Source: Arthrobacter sp. MYb229
Lineage (GTDB): Bacteria > Actinomycetota > Actinomycetes > Actinomycetales > Micrococcaceae
Direction of reading: 5' to 3'
DNA: 64,000 nt
Assembly (NCBI RefSeq): GCF_002975405.1
Contig: NZ_PCPS01000001.1
Coordinates: forward strand, 806,001 to 870,000
Position numbers and translations under genes: made by a program. This document shows positions 8,891-17,756 of the stretch, in pieces. The number at the start of each line of letters is the position of its first letter. Position 1 is the first letter of the stretch. The notes beneath the pieces are model-generated. The model had not been told where the DNA came from and did no database searches. It worked only from the letters and a program-made list of their open reading frames with translations.

Positions 8891-9583
8891 ATGGGACGAA
8901 TACACGTACTCGCCGCCTCGCACGGCACCGATAATGAACGCGGCCAGCAGCTGATCCACGAGCTGCGCGCACAGCTCGAAGAGCTGGCACGCGACGCCGG
9001 GCTCACCGAGCTGGTGTGGCATGAAGCCTATGTAGATGTCCAGCATCCGCGGCTTCCCGAAGTGCTCGACTCGCTGCCCGCAGATGAACCGGCAGTGGTC
9101 TTGCCGCTGCTGGTAGCCGACGGCGTGCATACGACATATGACATCGCCGGCGCGGTAGCAGCAAGAGCCAACAGCACCGCGGCCGCCCCGCTTGGCTCCT
9201 TGCCGGATCTTGCCCAAGTCTTGGCGCAACGCGCGCAAGCTCATCTTGATTCACACCCCAGCGTTGTTCTAGCCGCTGCCGGAACCAGGCTTGAAAAAGG
9301 CCAGCAACAGGTCCGGAAGCTGGCAGAACGGCTCTCGGACGAACTTGGACGGGAAGTGCAGGTCGCTTACTGCGCGGGCGCCAAGCCGCTGATCCAGGAT
9401 CTGCTCTCCACCGAAATCCAGCCACCGGTGCTCGTGCTGAGCGCGCTGCTCGCCGATGGTCTATTCCAAACCCGGCTCGCTAGCACGGGTGCCTCGGTGA
9501 TTACAAGCCCGCTGTTGCCGGACGTCATGATCGCTAAATGTTTCTTCGTAAGACTCCAAGAGGCGCTCAAAGCGGCCGGTTAG
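8891..9583 (+). CDS. CbiX/SirB-type chelatase-like protein
   Basis: This 230-residue protein begins with LAASHGT, the typical CbiX first strand bearing the metal-coordinating His, followed by the glutamate-rich helix and a second half-domain starting at VVLAAAGT. The two tandem domains match the long form of sirohydrochlorin chelatase, which inserts iron into sirohydrochlorin to form siroheme (or cobalt in B12 synthesis). The context decides for siroheme: a siroheme-dependent sulfite reductase follows at once and a uroporphyrinogen methyltransferase closes the cluster. In the second domain the SHG His is replaced (AAAGT), so probably only the first half carries the metal-binding residue. The gene could be called sirB, but I leave the symbol open. 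Confidence 0.8.
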   Translation: MGRIHVLAASHGTDNERGQQLIHELRAQLEELARDAGLTELVWHEAYVDVQHPRLPEVLDSLPADEPAVVLPLLVADGVHTTYDIAGAVAARANSTAAAPLGSLPDLAQVLAQRAQAHLDSHPSVVLAAAGTRLEKGQQQVRKLAERLSDELGREVQVAYCAGAKPLIQDLLSTEIQPPVLVLSALLADGLFQTRLASTGASVITSPLLPDVMIAKCFFVRLQEALKAAG

Positions 9584-9648
9584 CTTTCCTTAGATGACGA
9601 AGTGCATCGTGATTGAGTAAAGCGCGTTCATGTGACTACTCGTGGTTG

Positions 9649-9666
9649 CCAGCCCCCCGGGGCTGG
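9649..9666. promoter_or_regulatory. Palindrome upstream of the sulfite reductase gene, possible operator
   Basis: CCAGCCCC and GGGGCTGG form a perfect 8-bp inverted repeat with a 2-base spacer, 18 bases before the likely sir start. The position fits an operator or a short hairpin in the leader. The regulator is unknown. Confidence 0.45.
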
Positions 9667-9683
9667 TTTCTACGCTGGCTTAC

Positions 9684-11384
9684 ATGACGCAATCAACCGC
9701 ACCCGTTCGCCCCAAGCGGGCAGCTAAACCTCAAGGTCAATGGAAGATCGACGGCCACGAGCCGTTGAACCATAACGAGGAACTCAAAGCCGCCGACGAC
9801 GGACTGAACGTCCGGGAACGTATCGAACAGATCTACGCGCTCAAAGGCTTCGACTCGATAGATCCAGATGACCTGCACGGTCGTTTCCGTTGGTGGGGCC
9901 TATACACCCAACGCGCCCAGGGCATTCCCGGCGGGAAGACCGCCACCCTTGAGCCGCACGAACTTGAAGACAAGTACTTCATGCTTCGAGTGCGCATCGA
10001 CGGCGGGGCGCTGAGCACCGAGCAGCTGCGCGTCATCGCCGGGATCTCCACCGAATTCGCCCGCGACACGGCCGACTTCACCGACCGGCAGAATATTCAG
10101 CTGCACTGGGTGGACGTGGTTGATGTGCCAGAAATCTGGCGCCGCCTCGAAGCGGTGGGCCTGAACACCACCGAAGCCTGCGGAGACGTCCCGCGCGTCA
10201 TCCTGGGCTCACCGGTGGCCGGCATCGCCAAGAATGAGATCATCGACCCCACCCCGGTGATCCAAGAGATCGCCCGACGCTATGTGGGCAACCCGGAATT
10301 CTCCAACCTGCCGCGCAAGTACAAGACCGCCATTACCGGTCACCCGAATCAGGATGTTGTCCACGAAATCAACGACTTCGCGCTGATCGGCGTCGTGCAC
10401 CCGGAACTCGGTGCCGGATATGACCTCTGGGTGGGCGGCGGATTATCTGCCAACCCGCGCCTCGGCGAACGGCTCGGCACCTTCGTCAGCGAAGCGAAGG
10501 CGGCCGAAGTATGGGAGGGCGTCACCTCCATCTTCCGCGACTACGGTTTCCGCCGCCTGCGCAACCGGGCCCGCTTGAAGTTCCTGCTCGCCGAATGGGG
10601 AACCGAGAAGTTCCGCCAGATCCTCCAAGACGAATACCTCGGCTATGAGCTTCCAGATGGCCCGCCAGCGGCCAAACCGGAAGAATCAGGTGACCACTCC
10701 GGGGTCCATGAGCAAAAGGACGGCCGGTTCTATATCGGTCTCACCCCACCGGTGGGCCGGGTCTCGGGAAGCATCCTGAACAAGCTCGCAGACCTCGTCG
10801 AAGCAGCCGGATCCACCAGGCTGCGCACCACCCCGCACCAAAAGGTGATCGCCCTGGATATTCCCGCAGATCAGGTGGATGCCTTCACCGCCGCGGTGCA
10901 GGAACTGGGGCTGGATCCCTTCCCCGGGCTGATCAAGCGCTCGGCAATCGCCTGCACCGGCATCGAATTCTGCAAGCTGGCCATCGTCGACACCAAGGAC
11001 ACCACCATCGACGCGGTCAAAAAAATCGAATCAAGGCTAGCGGACCACGAAGGAAAGCTCCCCAAGGCCCTGTCCCTGCATGTCAACGGTTGCCCAAACT
11101 CCTGCGCCCGCATCCAGACCGCAGACATCGGGCTGAAGGGACAGCTGATTACCAACGCCGAAGGCGAACAGGTCTCCGGATTCCAGGTGCACCTCGGCGG
11201 AACGCTAGCCGGCTTCGAGAACGGCGAGGCTGGACTGGGCCGCACCGTGCGCGGGCTGAAGGTCGCCGCCGATGAGCTGCCCGAATATGTGGAACGCGTC
11301 GTCAAAAGCTATTCAACCCACGCCGAAGAGAACGAGTCATTCGCCGCCTGGGCACACCGCGCGGAGGAGGAAAAACTGGTATGA
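9684..11384 (+). CDS. sir: Ferredoxin-dependent sulfite reductase (NirA/Sir family)
   Basis: This 566-residue hemoprotein reduces sulfite to sulfide with six electrons from ferredoxin. The siroheme/4Fe-4S ligands are visible as two cysteine pairs: Cys424 and Cys430 in ACTGIEFCKLA, and Cys470 and Cys474 in NGCPNSCAR. Two ferredoxin-reductase-like repeats precede them; TDRQNIQLHWV is typical. An earlier GTG at 9642 would add 14 residues, but it overlaps the palindrome and lacks a ribosome site, so ATG 9684 is preferred, perhaps leaderless. NirA nitrite reductases share the fold; the adjacent cysH, cysD and cysN settle it as sulfite reductase. The stop overlaps the cysH start by four bases. Confidence 0.93.
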   Translation: MTQSTAPVRPKRAAKPQGQWKIDGHEPLNHNEELKAADDGLNVRERIEQIYALKGFDSIDPDDLHGRFRWWGLYTQRAQGIPGGKTATLEPHELEDKYFMLRVRIDGGALSTEQLRVIAGISTEFARDTADFTDRQNIQLHWVDVVDVPEIWRRLEAVGLNTTEACGDVPRVILGSPVAGIAKNEIIDPTPVIQEIARRYVGNPEFSNLPRKYKTAITGHPNQDVVHEINDFALIGVVHPELGAGYDLWVGGGLSANPRLGERLGTFVSEAKAAEVWEGVTSIFRDYGFRRLRNRARLKFLLAEWGTEKFRQILQDEYLGYELPDGPPAAKPEESGDHSGVHEQKDGRFYIGLTPPVGRVSGSILNKLADLVEAAGSTRLRTTPHQKVIALDIPADQVDAFTAAVQELGLDPFPGLIKRSAIACTGIEFCKLAIVDTKDTTIDAVKKIESRLADHEGKLPKALSLHVNGCPNSCARIQTADIGLKGQLITNAEGEQVSGFQVHLGGTLAGFENGEAGLGRTVRGLKVAADELPEYVERVVKSYSTHAEENESFAAWAHRAEEEKLV

Positions 11385-12091
11385 GCACCGTACAGCGCAG
11401 CGAAGCAGAGCTCCGGCAGATTGCCGCCTTAGGGGCCGAAGAACTCGGCTGGGACGCAACCGCCGGGCAGGTCATCAAATTCGCCGCCAGGCATTTTGAA
11501 CTACGTGAGGTTGCGGTCGCCTGTTCCATGGCCGATGCGGTACTCCCGCACCTGGTCTCCGAAACGATTCCGGAGGTGGACGTGCTGTTCCTGGAAACCG
11601 GGTACCACTTCGCCGAAACCATTGCGACCCGGGACGAGGTCGCCCGAGCCCTGCCGGTACGCATCATCGACGTCCTGCCCGAGCTCACGGTGGCCGAGCA
11701 AGACGCCAAATTCGGCAAGGAGCTATTCGCCCGCGATGCAGCGTCCTGCTGCCAGATGCGAAAAATGGATCCGCTGAAGAAAGCCCTGAACGGATACGGG
11801 GCTTGGTTCACCGGGGTGCGCCGCGACGAGGCACCCACCAGGGTGAACACCCCGCTGGTGGCCTTCGACGAAGCCCACGGGTTGGTGAAGTTCAACCCGC
11901 TGGCCGCCTGGACCTTCGATGAACTCATCGGCTACGCCACGGAGCACACGGTTCCGGTGAATATGCTGCTCGCCCACGGGTATCCATCCATTGGCTGCCA
12001 ACCATGCACCCGGCCGGTGGCCGAAGGCGAAGACCCCCGCGCAGGTCGCTGGGCGGGGCTGGCGAAAACCGAATGCGGCATACACATCTAG
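11381..12091 (+). CDS. cysH: Assimilatory adenylyl-sulfate (APS) reductase, CysH family
   Basis: This 236-residue enzyme reduces activated sulfate to sulfite with thioredoxin. Two cysteine pairs, Cys123-Cys124 in SCCQMRK and Cys206-x-x-Cys209 in IGCQPC, are those that bind the 4Fe-4S cluster of APS-using enzymes; they are absent from PAPS-type CysH. The catalytic C-terminal motif ECGIH is intact five residues from the end. Since no APS kinase domain is seen in the cluster, the route sulfate to APS to sulfite is consistent. The ATG overlaps the sir stop (ATGA), indicating coupling; cysD follows after 16 bases. Confidence 0.93.
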   Translation: MSTVQRSEAELRQIAALGAEELGWDATAGQVIKFAARHFELREVAVACSMADAVLPHLVSETIPEVDVLFLETGYHFAETIATRDEVARALPVRIIDVLPELTVAEQDAKFGKELFARDAASCCQMRKMDPLKKALNGYGAWFTGVRRDEAPTRVNTPLVAFDEAHGLVKFNPLAAWTFDELIGYATEHTVPVNMLLAHGYPSIGCQPCTRPVAEGEDPRAGRWAGLAKTECGIHI

Positions 12092-12107
12092 TCGAGGAGA
12101 GAAGCAA

Positions 12108-13031
12108 ATGACCATTACAGCCAATGCGCCCACCCAAGCGCGGCGCAGCGTCCTTGACGCCTTAGAAGCCGAATCAATTCACATCATCCGCGAGGTGCTT
12201 GCCGAATTCGAGAATCCCGGATTGCTGTTCTCCGGAGGAAAAGACTCGGTCGTCGTACTGCACCTGCTGGCCAAGGCCGTATTCCCCGCCCGAGTGCCGA
12301 TCCCGGTAGTTCATATCGACACCGGCCACAACTTCGGTGAGGTACTCAAATTCCGTGACCAGGTGGTGGCCCGCTACGGACTGAACCTGGTCGTCGGCTC
12401 GGTGCAGGACTATATCGACCGCGGTGAATTGACCGAGCTGGCCGATGGCACACGCAACCGGTTGCAGACCCGGGTCCTGCTGGACACCATCGAGGCCAAC
12501 CGCTTCGACGTCGTCTTCGGCGGGGCCCGCCGCGACGAAGACAAGGCCCGCGCCAAGGAACGGATCTTGTCCCTCCGCGATGAATTCGGGGTGTGGGATC
12601 CGCGCAACCAGCGCCCGGAAATCTGGAGCTTGTACAACGGACGGCACGCCCCCGGGGGACATGTGCGCGCCTTCCCGATCTCCAACTGGACCGAACGCGA
12701 CATCTGGGCCTATATCGAGCAAGAACAAATCGAGCTCCCACCCATCTACTTCGCCCACAAGCGCCAGGTCTTCGAACGCGACGGCATGTGGCGGGCGGTC
12801 ACCTCCGTCTCGCAGCCGGCCAAGGGAGAGATCGTGAGCATCCGGCAGGTGCGCTACCGCACCGTGGGAGACGCAAGCTGCACCGGCGCGGTGCTTTCCG
12901 CGGCGGATACGGTGCCCAAGGTACTGGATGAACTAGCCCTGGCAACCTTGACCGAACGCGGCGCCACCCGTGCAGATGACCGAATTTCCGCTGCGGGAAT
13001 GGAAGACCGCAAGACCGAAGGGTACTTCTAA
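12108..13031 (+). CDS. cysD: Sulfate adenylyltransferase subunit 2
   Basis: CysD is the catalytic half of ATP sulfurylase, making APS from sulfate and ATP together with the GTPase CysN. The 307-residue protein shows the PP-loop SGGKDS at residues 42-47, the segment VVFGGARRDEDKARAKER, and the RYRTVGDASCTG region near the C-terminus, all conserved in the family. ATG 12108 is preceded by GAGGAGAG about 6 bases away; the frame is open further upstream into cysH but without a start signal. cysN begins one base after the stop. Confidence 0.95.
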   Translation: MTITANAPTQARRSVLDALEAESIHIIREVLAEFENPGLLFSGGKDSVVVLHLLAKAVFPARVPIPVVHIDTGHNFGEVLKFRDQVVARYGLNLVVGSVQDYIDRGELTELADGTRNRLQTRVLLDTIEANRFDVVFGGARRDEDKARAKERILSLRDEFGVWDPRNQRPEIWSLYNGRHAPGGHVRAFPISNWTERDIWAYIEQEQIELPPIYFAHKRQVFERDGMWRAVTSVSQPAKGEIVSIRQVRYRTVGDASCTGAVLSAADTVPKVLDELALATLTERGATRADDRISAAGMEDRKTEGYF

Positions 13032-13032
13032 A

Positions 13033-14328
13033 ATGACCACCACACTGCTCCGCATCGCCACCGCAGGCTCGGTAGACGACGGAAAGTCAACGCTCGTGGG
13101 CCGGCTGCTGCATGACGCCAAAGCCATCCTCGCCGACTCCCTGGACGACATCGCCCGGACCAGCGCCGAACGCGGCTTCGGAGGAGAGACCCCGGCCCTG
13201 GACCTGGCGCTGGTCACCGACGGGCTGCGTGCCGAACGGGAACAGGGCATCACCATCGACGTGGCCTACCGGTACTTCTCCACCCAGAACCGCTCCTTCA
13301 TCCTGGCCGACTGCCCGGGCCACGTGCAGTACACGCGCAATACCGTCACCGGGGCATCCACCGCAGATGCGGCGATCGTGCTGGTCGACGCGCGGCACGG
13401 AGTGCTGGAGCAAACCCGCCGCCACCTCGGGGTGCTTGCCTTGCTGCGGGTGCCGCAGCTGGTGGTGGCCGTGAACAAGATGGATCTGGTCGGCTGGGAC
13501 GAGCAACGCTTCAGCGACATCGAAACCGACATTCTGCAGATCGCGGCCGGCCTTGGAATCACGCAGAGCGCGGTCATCCCGGTCTCGGCACTGAACGGCG
13601 ACAACATCGTCGACGCTTCGTCGCTCAGCGACTGGTATGCCGGCCCCACCCTGCTCGGGCTCCTCGAAAGTCTCGAACCGGGCAGCGGCCAGGGCGCCGG
13701 CCGGCTCGATGTGCAGTACGTCATCCGCCCGCAGGGGGCGCTTGCCGCCGGACTGGACGCCGAAGAATACCGCGACTTCCGCGGTTACGCCGGCACCCTG
13801 GTCGACGGGAGACTATCGGTCGGCGATTCGGTAGCCATCCTGTCCAACGGCCAGCCGGCCAGCAGCCGGATCAAGGCCATCCGGACCCCGGCCGGCATGG
13901 TGGAAACCGCGCTCGCCGGAGCCGCGGTGGTCGTGCAGCTGAGCGAAGAGATCGATATTGCCCGCGGCGACACGATCATCGCGGGGGAGCTCGATGCCGC
14001 GGTGCGCGAGATCGAAGCCAATATTTGCGTGCTGGCTCCGGCGAAGCTCACCGCCGGACAGCAGCTGCTCATCAAGCACGGCACGAAGGTGGCCAAGGCG
14101 AAGATCCAAAGCCTGGATCACGTGATCAACGTGGCCGACTTCTCGCGCAGCGCGGCCACCGAGCTGAATCTGAACGACCTGGCTCGCGTGACGGTGCGCA
14201 GTTCGGCGGCCTTGGCCGTCTCCGAGTACCAAGACTCACGCACCGCCGGTTCATTCCTGCTGATCGATCCGAGCAGCGGGCAGACCTTGGCAGCGGGAAT
14301 TATCGAGGCCCAGAATGCAGCCGCCTGA
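13033..14328 (+). CDS. cysN: Sulfate adenylyltransferase subunit 1 (GTPase)
   Basis: This 431-residue EF-Tu-like GTPase drives APS synthesis by CysD. The G1 motif GSVDDGKST lies at residues 12-20, EQGITIDVAYRYF is switch II-adjacent, DCPGH is G3 and NKMD is G4, followed by beta-barrel domains. It stops without a fused CysC kinase domain, agreeing with an APS-type CysH downstream step. ATG 13033 lies directly after the cysD stop. The end overlaps the start of the solute-binding protein gene by 14 bases. Confidence 0.95.
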   Translation: MTTTLLRIATAGSVDDGKSTLVGRLLHDAKAILADSLDDIARTSAERGFGGETPALDLALVTDGLRAEREQGITIDVAYRYFSTQNRSFILADCPGHVQYTRNTVTGASTADAAIVLVDARHGVLEQTRRHLGVLALLRVPQLVVAVNKMDLVGWDEQRFSDIETDILQIAAGLGITQSAVIPVSALNGDNIVDASSLSDWYAGPTLLGLLESLEPGSGQGAGRLDVQYVIRPQGALAAGLDAEEYRDFRGYAGTLVDGRLSVGDSVAILSNGQPASSRIKAIRTPAGMVETALAGAAVVVQLSEEIDIARGDTIIAGELDAAVREIEANICVLAPAKLTAGQQLLIKHGTKVAKAKIQSLDHVINVADFSRSAATELNLNDLARVTVRSSAALAVSEYQDSRTAGSFLLIDPSSGQTLAAGIIEAQNAAA

Positions 14329-15394
14329 GCACCAATCCTCCGAACGCCAACGCTTCACCTCGCTGGTCGAGCAGCCCAATCACCGGGCGCGTTTTGCCGG
14401 GGTTGTGCTCGTTGGAGTGCTGGCGGCATTGGCGCTGACCACGACCGTCGTTCCGCCGCCGAGCACGGAACGAAGTGCGGCGGCCGGCCCAAGCCCGGCA
14501 GCGGAGTTGCGCCTGGGGTACTTTGCCAATGTCACCCATGCCCCGGCGCTCATCGCAGATCAGCGCGGCATCTTGGAATCGGCGCTGGAGACGGATTCCA
14601 CGGCCTTGGAGACGCAAATCTTCAATGCCGGTCCGGCTGCGATCGAAGCGCTGAATAGCGGGGCGCTGGACGCAGCCTATCTGGGGCCGGCTCCTGCGCT
14701 GAATAGCTACCTCTCCAGTGGTGGATCCTCGTTGCAGGTCGTCGCCGGGGCAACGAATGGGGGAGCGAGCCTGGTGGTTTCCGAAGATATTGCTTCGGTT
14801 GAACAGCTGGCCGGTACCGAGCTTGCCACGCCGCAGTTCGGCGGGACCCAGGATGTGGCCTTGCGGAACTATCTGCAAGAACGCGGGATCCAAGACTCCG
14901 TGATCGTGACACCAAGCTCGAATGGCACGGTTCCACAGTTGTTCGCTCGCGAGGCCATCGATGGAGCGTGGCTTCCGGAACCGCATGCCTCGCTGCTTGT
15001 CGAGCAATACGGCGCCCACCGGCTGGTGGACGAAGCGACGCTGTGGCCCGATGGCAAGTTCCCCACGACCGTATTAGTGGTCAACCAAGACTTCTTGGAA
15101 GAACACCCGCAAACGGTCAAGGAACTTGTTGCCGCCAACGCCGAAGCAATCAGCTGGTTGAACACGGCCGAAACCGCCGAACGCTTGGCCGCGGTGCAGG
15201 AGGCCTTGACCGGGATCAACGGGAGCAGCCTGCCGGATACGGTCATCGGTGCGGCGCTTGGCGAGGTCGGCTTCGATGAGAATCCGTTGGAAAGTACCTT
15301 CCCGACGCTGATGGAACATCTCGAATCCGTAGGCTTGGGCGATTCTGGAGATCTTTCCAAGATCGTAAACGACCAATGGATCGGGACAGACTGA
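14315..15394 (+). CDS. ABC transporter substrate-binding protein (sulfonate/nitrate/taurine type)
   Basis: This 359-residue protein has a positively charged N-terminus and a hydrophobic segment (ARFAGVVLVGVLAALALTTTVV, about residues 29-50) without an obvious lipobox Cys, so it may be membrane-anchored or cleaved. The mature part starts ELRLGYFANVTHAPALI, the hallmark of SsuA/TauA-like type II binding proteins, and has the expected AAYLGPAPALNSYL segment. It feeds the ATPase and permease encoded next. Its place after cysN suggests that the ligand is a sulfur source such as a sulfonate or sulfate; the exact ligand is inference. Confidence 0.88.
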   Translation: MQPPEHQSSERQRFTSLVEQPNHRARFAGVVLVGVLAALALTTTVVPPPSTERSAAAGPSPAAELRLGYFANVTHAPALIADQRGILESALETDSTALETQIFNAGPAAIEALNSGALDAAYLGPAPALNSYLSSGGSSLQVVAGATNGGASLVVSEDIASVEQLAGTELATPQFGGTQDVALRNYLQERGIQDSVIVTPSSNGTVPQLFAREAIDGAWLPEPHASLLVEQYGAHRLVDEATLWPDGKFPTTVLVVNQDFLEEHPQTVKELVAANAEAISWLNTAETAERLAAVQEALTGINGSSLPDTVIGAALGEVGFDENPLESTFPTLMEHLESVGLGDSGDLSKIVNDQWIGTD

Positions 15395-16134
15395 TGGGTG
15401 TGGAACTCCACGAAGTTTCGCTGAGCTACGAAGGCTCGGATCTGGTGATAGAGAATCTCAGCGCACAGATCGAAGACGGTGAATTCATTGCCATTCTCGG
15501 GGCCTCGGGCTGCGGTAAATCTTCGCTGCTGAACCTGATTGCCGGACTGCTCCAGCCCACCTCCGGGTGGCTCGAAGTCCCCAAAGACGGCGCCGCCTTC
15601 ATGTTCCAAGATGCAAATCTACTCCCGTGGCTCAGCGCAGCGGAGAACATTTCTCTGGCGTTGAAACTTGGGGGATACCCGGCCGAGCAACGTGACGTGC
15701 GAGTTGCGGAACTGCTCCGACTGGTGCAGTTGGGGCAAGCCGGAAAGAAAAAGCCGCATGAACTCTCCGGAGGCATGCGGCAGCGCGTGGCGCTGGCCCG
15801 TGCCCTCGCCCAGGACCGTCAGGTGCTGTTGATGGACGAACCGTTCGCCGCATTGGATGCGATCACCCGAGACATGCTGCATGAAGAATTGCGGAATCTC
15901 TGGCAACAGACGGGTAAGACGATCATCTTCGTCACCCACAATGTGCGCGAAGCGATTCGGCTCTCCGGCCGGATCCTGGTGCTTTCTTCCCATCCGGGGC
16001 GAATCCTGGAGACCCGGCGTATCTCCACCCAGTTAAGAAACGACCCCGCCCAGTCGGCCGCCCTCGCCGACGAGCTCACAACAATCCTCAGGAAGGAGCA
16101 GCGAAAGCATGAGCACTTTGACTCAGCGAGCTAG
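15394..16134 (+). CDS. ABC transporter ATP-binding protein (SsuB/TauB type)
   Basis: This roughly 246-residue importer ATPase has Walker A GASGCGKSS, signature LSGGMRQR, Walker B VLLMDEPF and the switch His in FVTHN. ATG 15394 overlaps the preceding stop by one base (TGATG) and is preferred over ATG 15376, which lies inside the binding-protein gene. It powers the permease encoded next, whose start lies within its last 26 bases. Confidence 0.9.
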   Translation: MGVELHEVSLSYEGSDLVIENLSAQIEDGEFIAILGASGCGKSSLLNLIAGLLQPTSGWLEVPKDGAAFMFQDANLLPWLSAAENISLALKLGGYPAEQRDVRVAELLRLVQLGQAGKKKPHELSGGMRQRVALARALAQDRQVLLMDEPFAALDAITRDMLHEELRNLWQQTGKTIIFVTHNVREAIRLSGRILVLSSHPGRILETRRISTQLRNDPAQSAALADELTTILRKEQRKHEHFDSAS

Positions 16135-16966
16135 CCGGCCTGCGGCCAACGCCGCACGCCAGGGCAGGGCGAAGAAAACATTGGATGCGTTCATCGCGCC
16201 AATCATCACGGTGGTTGTGCTCATTAGCCTGTGGCAGATAGCTTCGTGGGCTGTTCCGATCCGCGAAGACCTCTTCCCAGGTCCCGGAGCCGTTGCCGCG
16301 AAGCTGCCTGAAGTGTTGGCCAACGGATCGCTGGCTGCTGCCGTAGGCACCTCACTGTTTCGAGCCTTGACGGGATTTCTGCTCGCGGTGGTCATCGCGA
16401 CTCCGATTGCCTTGCTGCTGGCGCATCAGCCACTGGCCCGCCAGGGCATCGGGCCGCTGATTTCGGCGATGCAGGTGCTTCCATCCATCGCCTGGGTTCC
16501 AGCGGCCATCATTCTCTTCGGGTTGAGCAATGCGACCATCTACACGGTTCTCTTGCTGGGCGCGGTTCCCTCGATTATTAACGGGTTGCTCTCCGGAATC
16601 GACCTGATCCCGCGGCAGTACCGCGCGCTGTCCACGGTGCTCGGCGCAAACAAACGCCAGCATATCTGGCACGTTGAACTGCCTGCCGCATTGCCAGGAT
16701 ATGTTGCCGGGCTCCGGCAAGGGTGGGCTTTCGCCTGGCGGTCATTGATGGCCGCGGAACTCATCGCAGTGGGCGGATCGCTGGCACTCGGGGTGGGCTC
16801 GTTGCTGCAACGAGGCCGCGATCTGGCAGACCTGCCCTTGGTGATGTTGGTCATATTGGTGATCTTGCTCGTCGGCATACTCATCGAACTTTTATGCTTT
16901 GCCCCCTTGGAGCGCAAGCTCTTGCGCGACCGGGGAATGAATCGAACTGGAGGAAAAAATGGCTAA
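16109..16966 (+). CDS. ABC transporter permease (SsuC/TauC type)
   Basis: This 285-residue integral membrane protein has about six helices, for example IAPIITVVVLISLWQIAS and LPLVMLVILVILLVGILIELL, and an EAA-like loop around LSTVLGANKRQHIWHVELPAALPGYVAGLRQG typical of BPD_transp_1 permeases. It starts at an ATG with AGGAAGGAG upstream, inside the 3' end of the ATPase gene, and its stop overlaps the methyltransferase start by 8 bases. Together with the two previous genes it forms a complete importer. Confidence 0.9.
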   Translation: MSTLTQRASRPAANAARQGRAKKTLDAFIAPIITVVVLISLWQIASWAVPIREDLFPGPGAVAAKLPEVLANGSLAAAVGTSLFRALTGFLLAVVIATPIALLLAHQPLARQGIGPLISAMQVLPSIAWVPAAIILFGLSNATIYTVLLLGAVPSIINGLLSGIDLIPRQYRALSTVLGANKRQHIWHVELPAALPGYVAGLRQGWAFAWRSLMAAELIAVGGSLALGVGSLLQRGRDLADLPLVMLVILVILLVGILIELLCFAPLERKLLRDRGMNRTGGKNG

Positions 16967-17738
16967 GGGAAAAATAACCCTGATTGGTGGCGGCCCGGGG
17001 GATCCCGAGCTGATCACCGTGGCCGGATATAAGGCACTTTTGGCAGCGGATGTGGTGCTCGCCGATCGGCTTGGTCCCACCGCGCTGTTGGCGGACCTTG
17101 CCGAGGGCGTCAAAGTTATTGATGTCGGAAAAGCCCCCGGTTGCCACGTCAAAACCCAGAATGAAATCAACGAACTACTAGTCAAGTACGCTTCCGAAGG
17201 GCTTGATGTGGTTCGCTTGAAGGGCGGCGACCCGTTCGTTCTGGGCCGCGGCGGTGAAGAAATGCTATTCGCCGCGGAGCATGGAATTTCGACTCGTGTC
17301 ATTCCGGGAATTACCAGTTCCATTTCGGTGCCTGCCGCGGCGGGAATTCCGGTGACGCATCGGGGCGTGGCTGCCGGGTTCACGGTGATCAGCGGCCATG
17401 ACGATCTCACCGACGTCCCGCTGCGCGCCGATCACACGCTGGTAGTGCTGATGGGGGTGTCTAATCTGCCACAAATCGTTGAGGCTTTGCTTACCCGTGG
17501 CTTAGCGTCAAGTACGCCAATTGGGATAGTTGAGCGAGGTTACTCACAGACGCAGCGGACAACTATCGGTACGCTAGAAGAGATTGTAGTGCGCGCCCGC
17601 AAGGCCGCCGTGGCGAATCCGGCCGTCATCGTGATCGGTGACGTTGTTCGTCTGGCACCTGAAGCTTCAACCCAGTTGGTTGGACTTCAGCCGCTGGACA
17701 CCGTCGACGCCGCAGCGTCGGCCTCATTCGCTGACTAA
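16959..17738 (+). CDS. cobA: Uroporphyrinogen-III C-methyltransferase
   Basis: SUMT methylates uroporphyrinogen III at C2 and C7 using S-adenosylmethionine, giving precorrin-2 on the way to siroheme. The 259-residue protein carries the N-terminal LIGGGPGDPELIT motif, VVRLKGGDPFVLGRGGEE and VIPGITSSISVPAAAGIPVTHRG, all family signatures. It lacks a CysG-type ferrochelatase/dehydrogenase fusion, so a separate enzyme (perhaps the CbiX protein at 8891) must finish siroheme. It is translated in overlap with the permease gene. Confidence 0.93.
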   Translation: MAKGKITLIGGGPGDPELITVAGYKALLAADVVLADRLGPTALLADLAEGVKVIDVGKAPGCHVKTQNEINELLVKYASEGLDVVRLKGGDPFVLGRGGEEMLFAAEHGISTRVIPGITSSISVPAAAGIPVTHRGVAAGFTVISGHDDLTDVPLRADHTLVVLMGVSNLPQIVEALLTRGLASSTPIGIVERGYSQTQRTTIGTLEEIVVRARKAAVANPAVIVIGDVVRLAPEASTQLVGLQPLDTVDAAASASFAD

Positions 17739-17756
17739 GAAAGTAGATGTTGTTTG

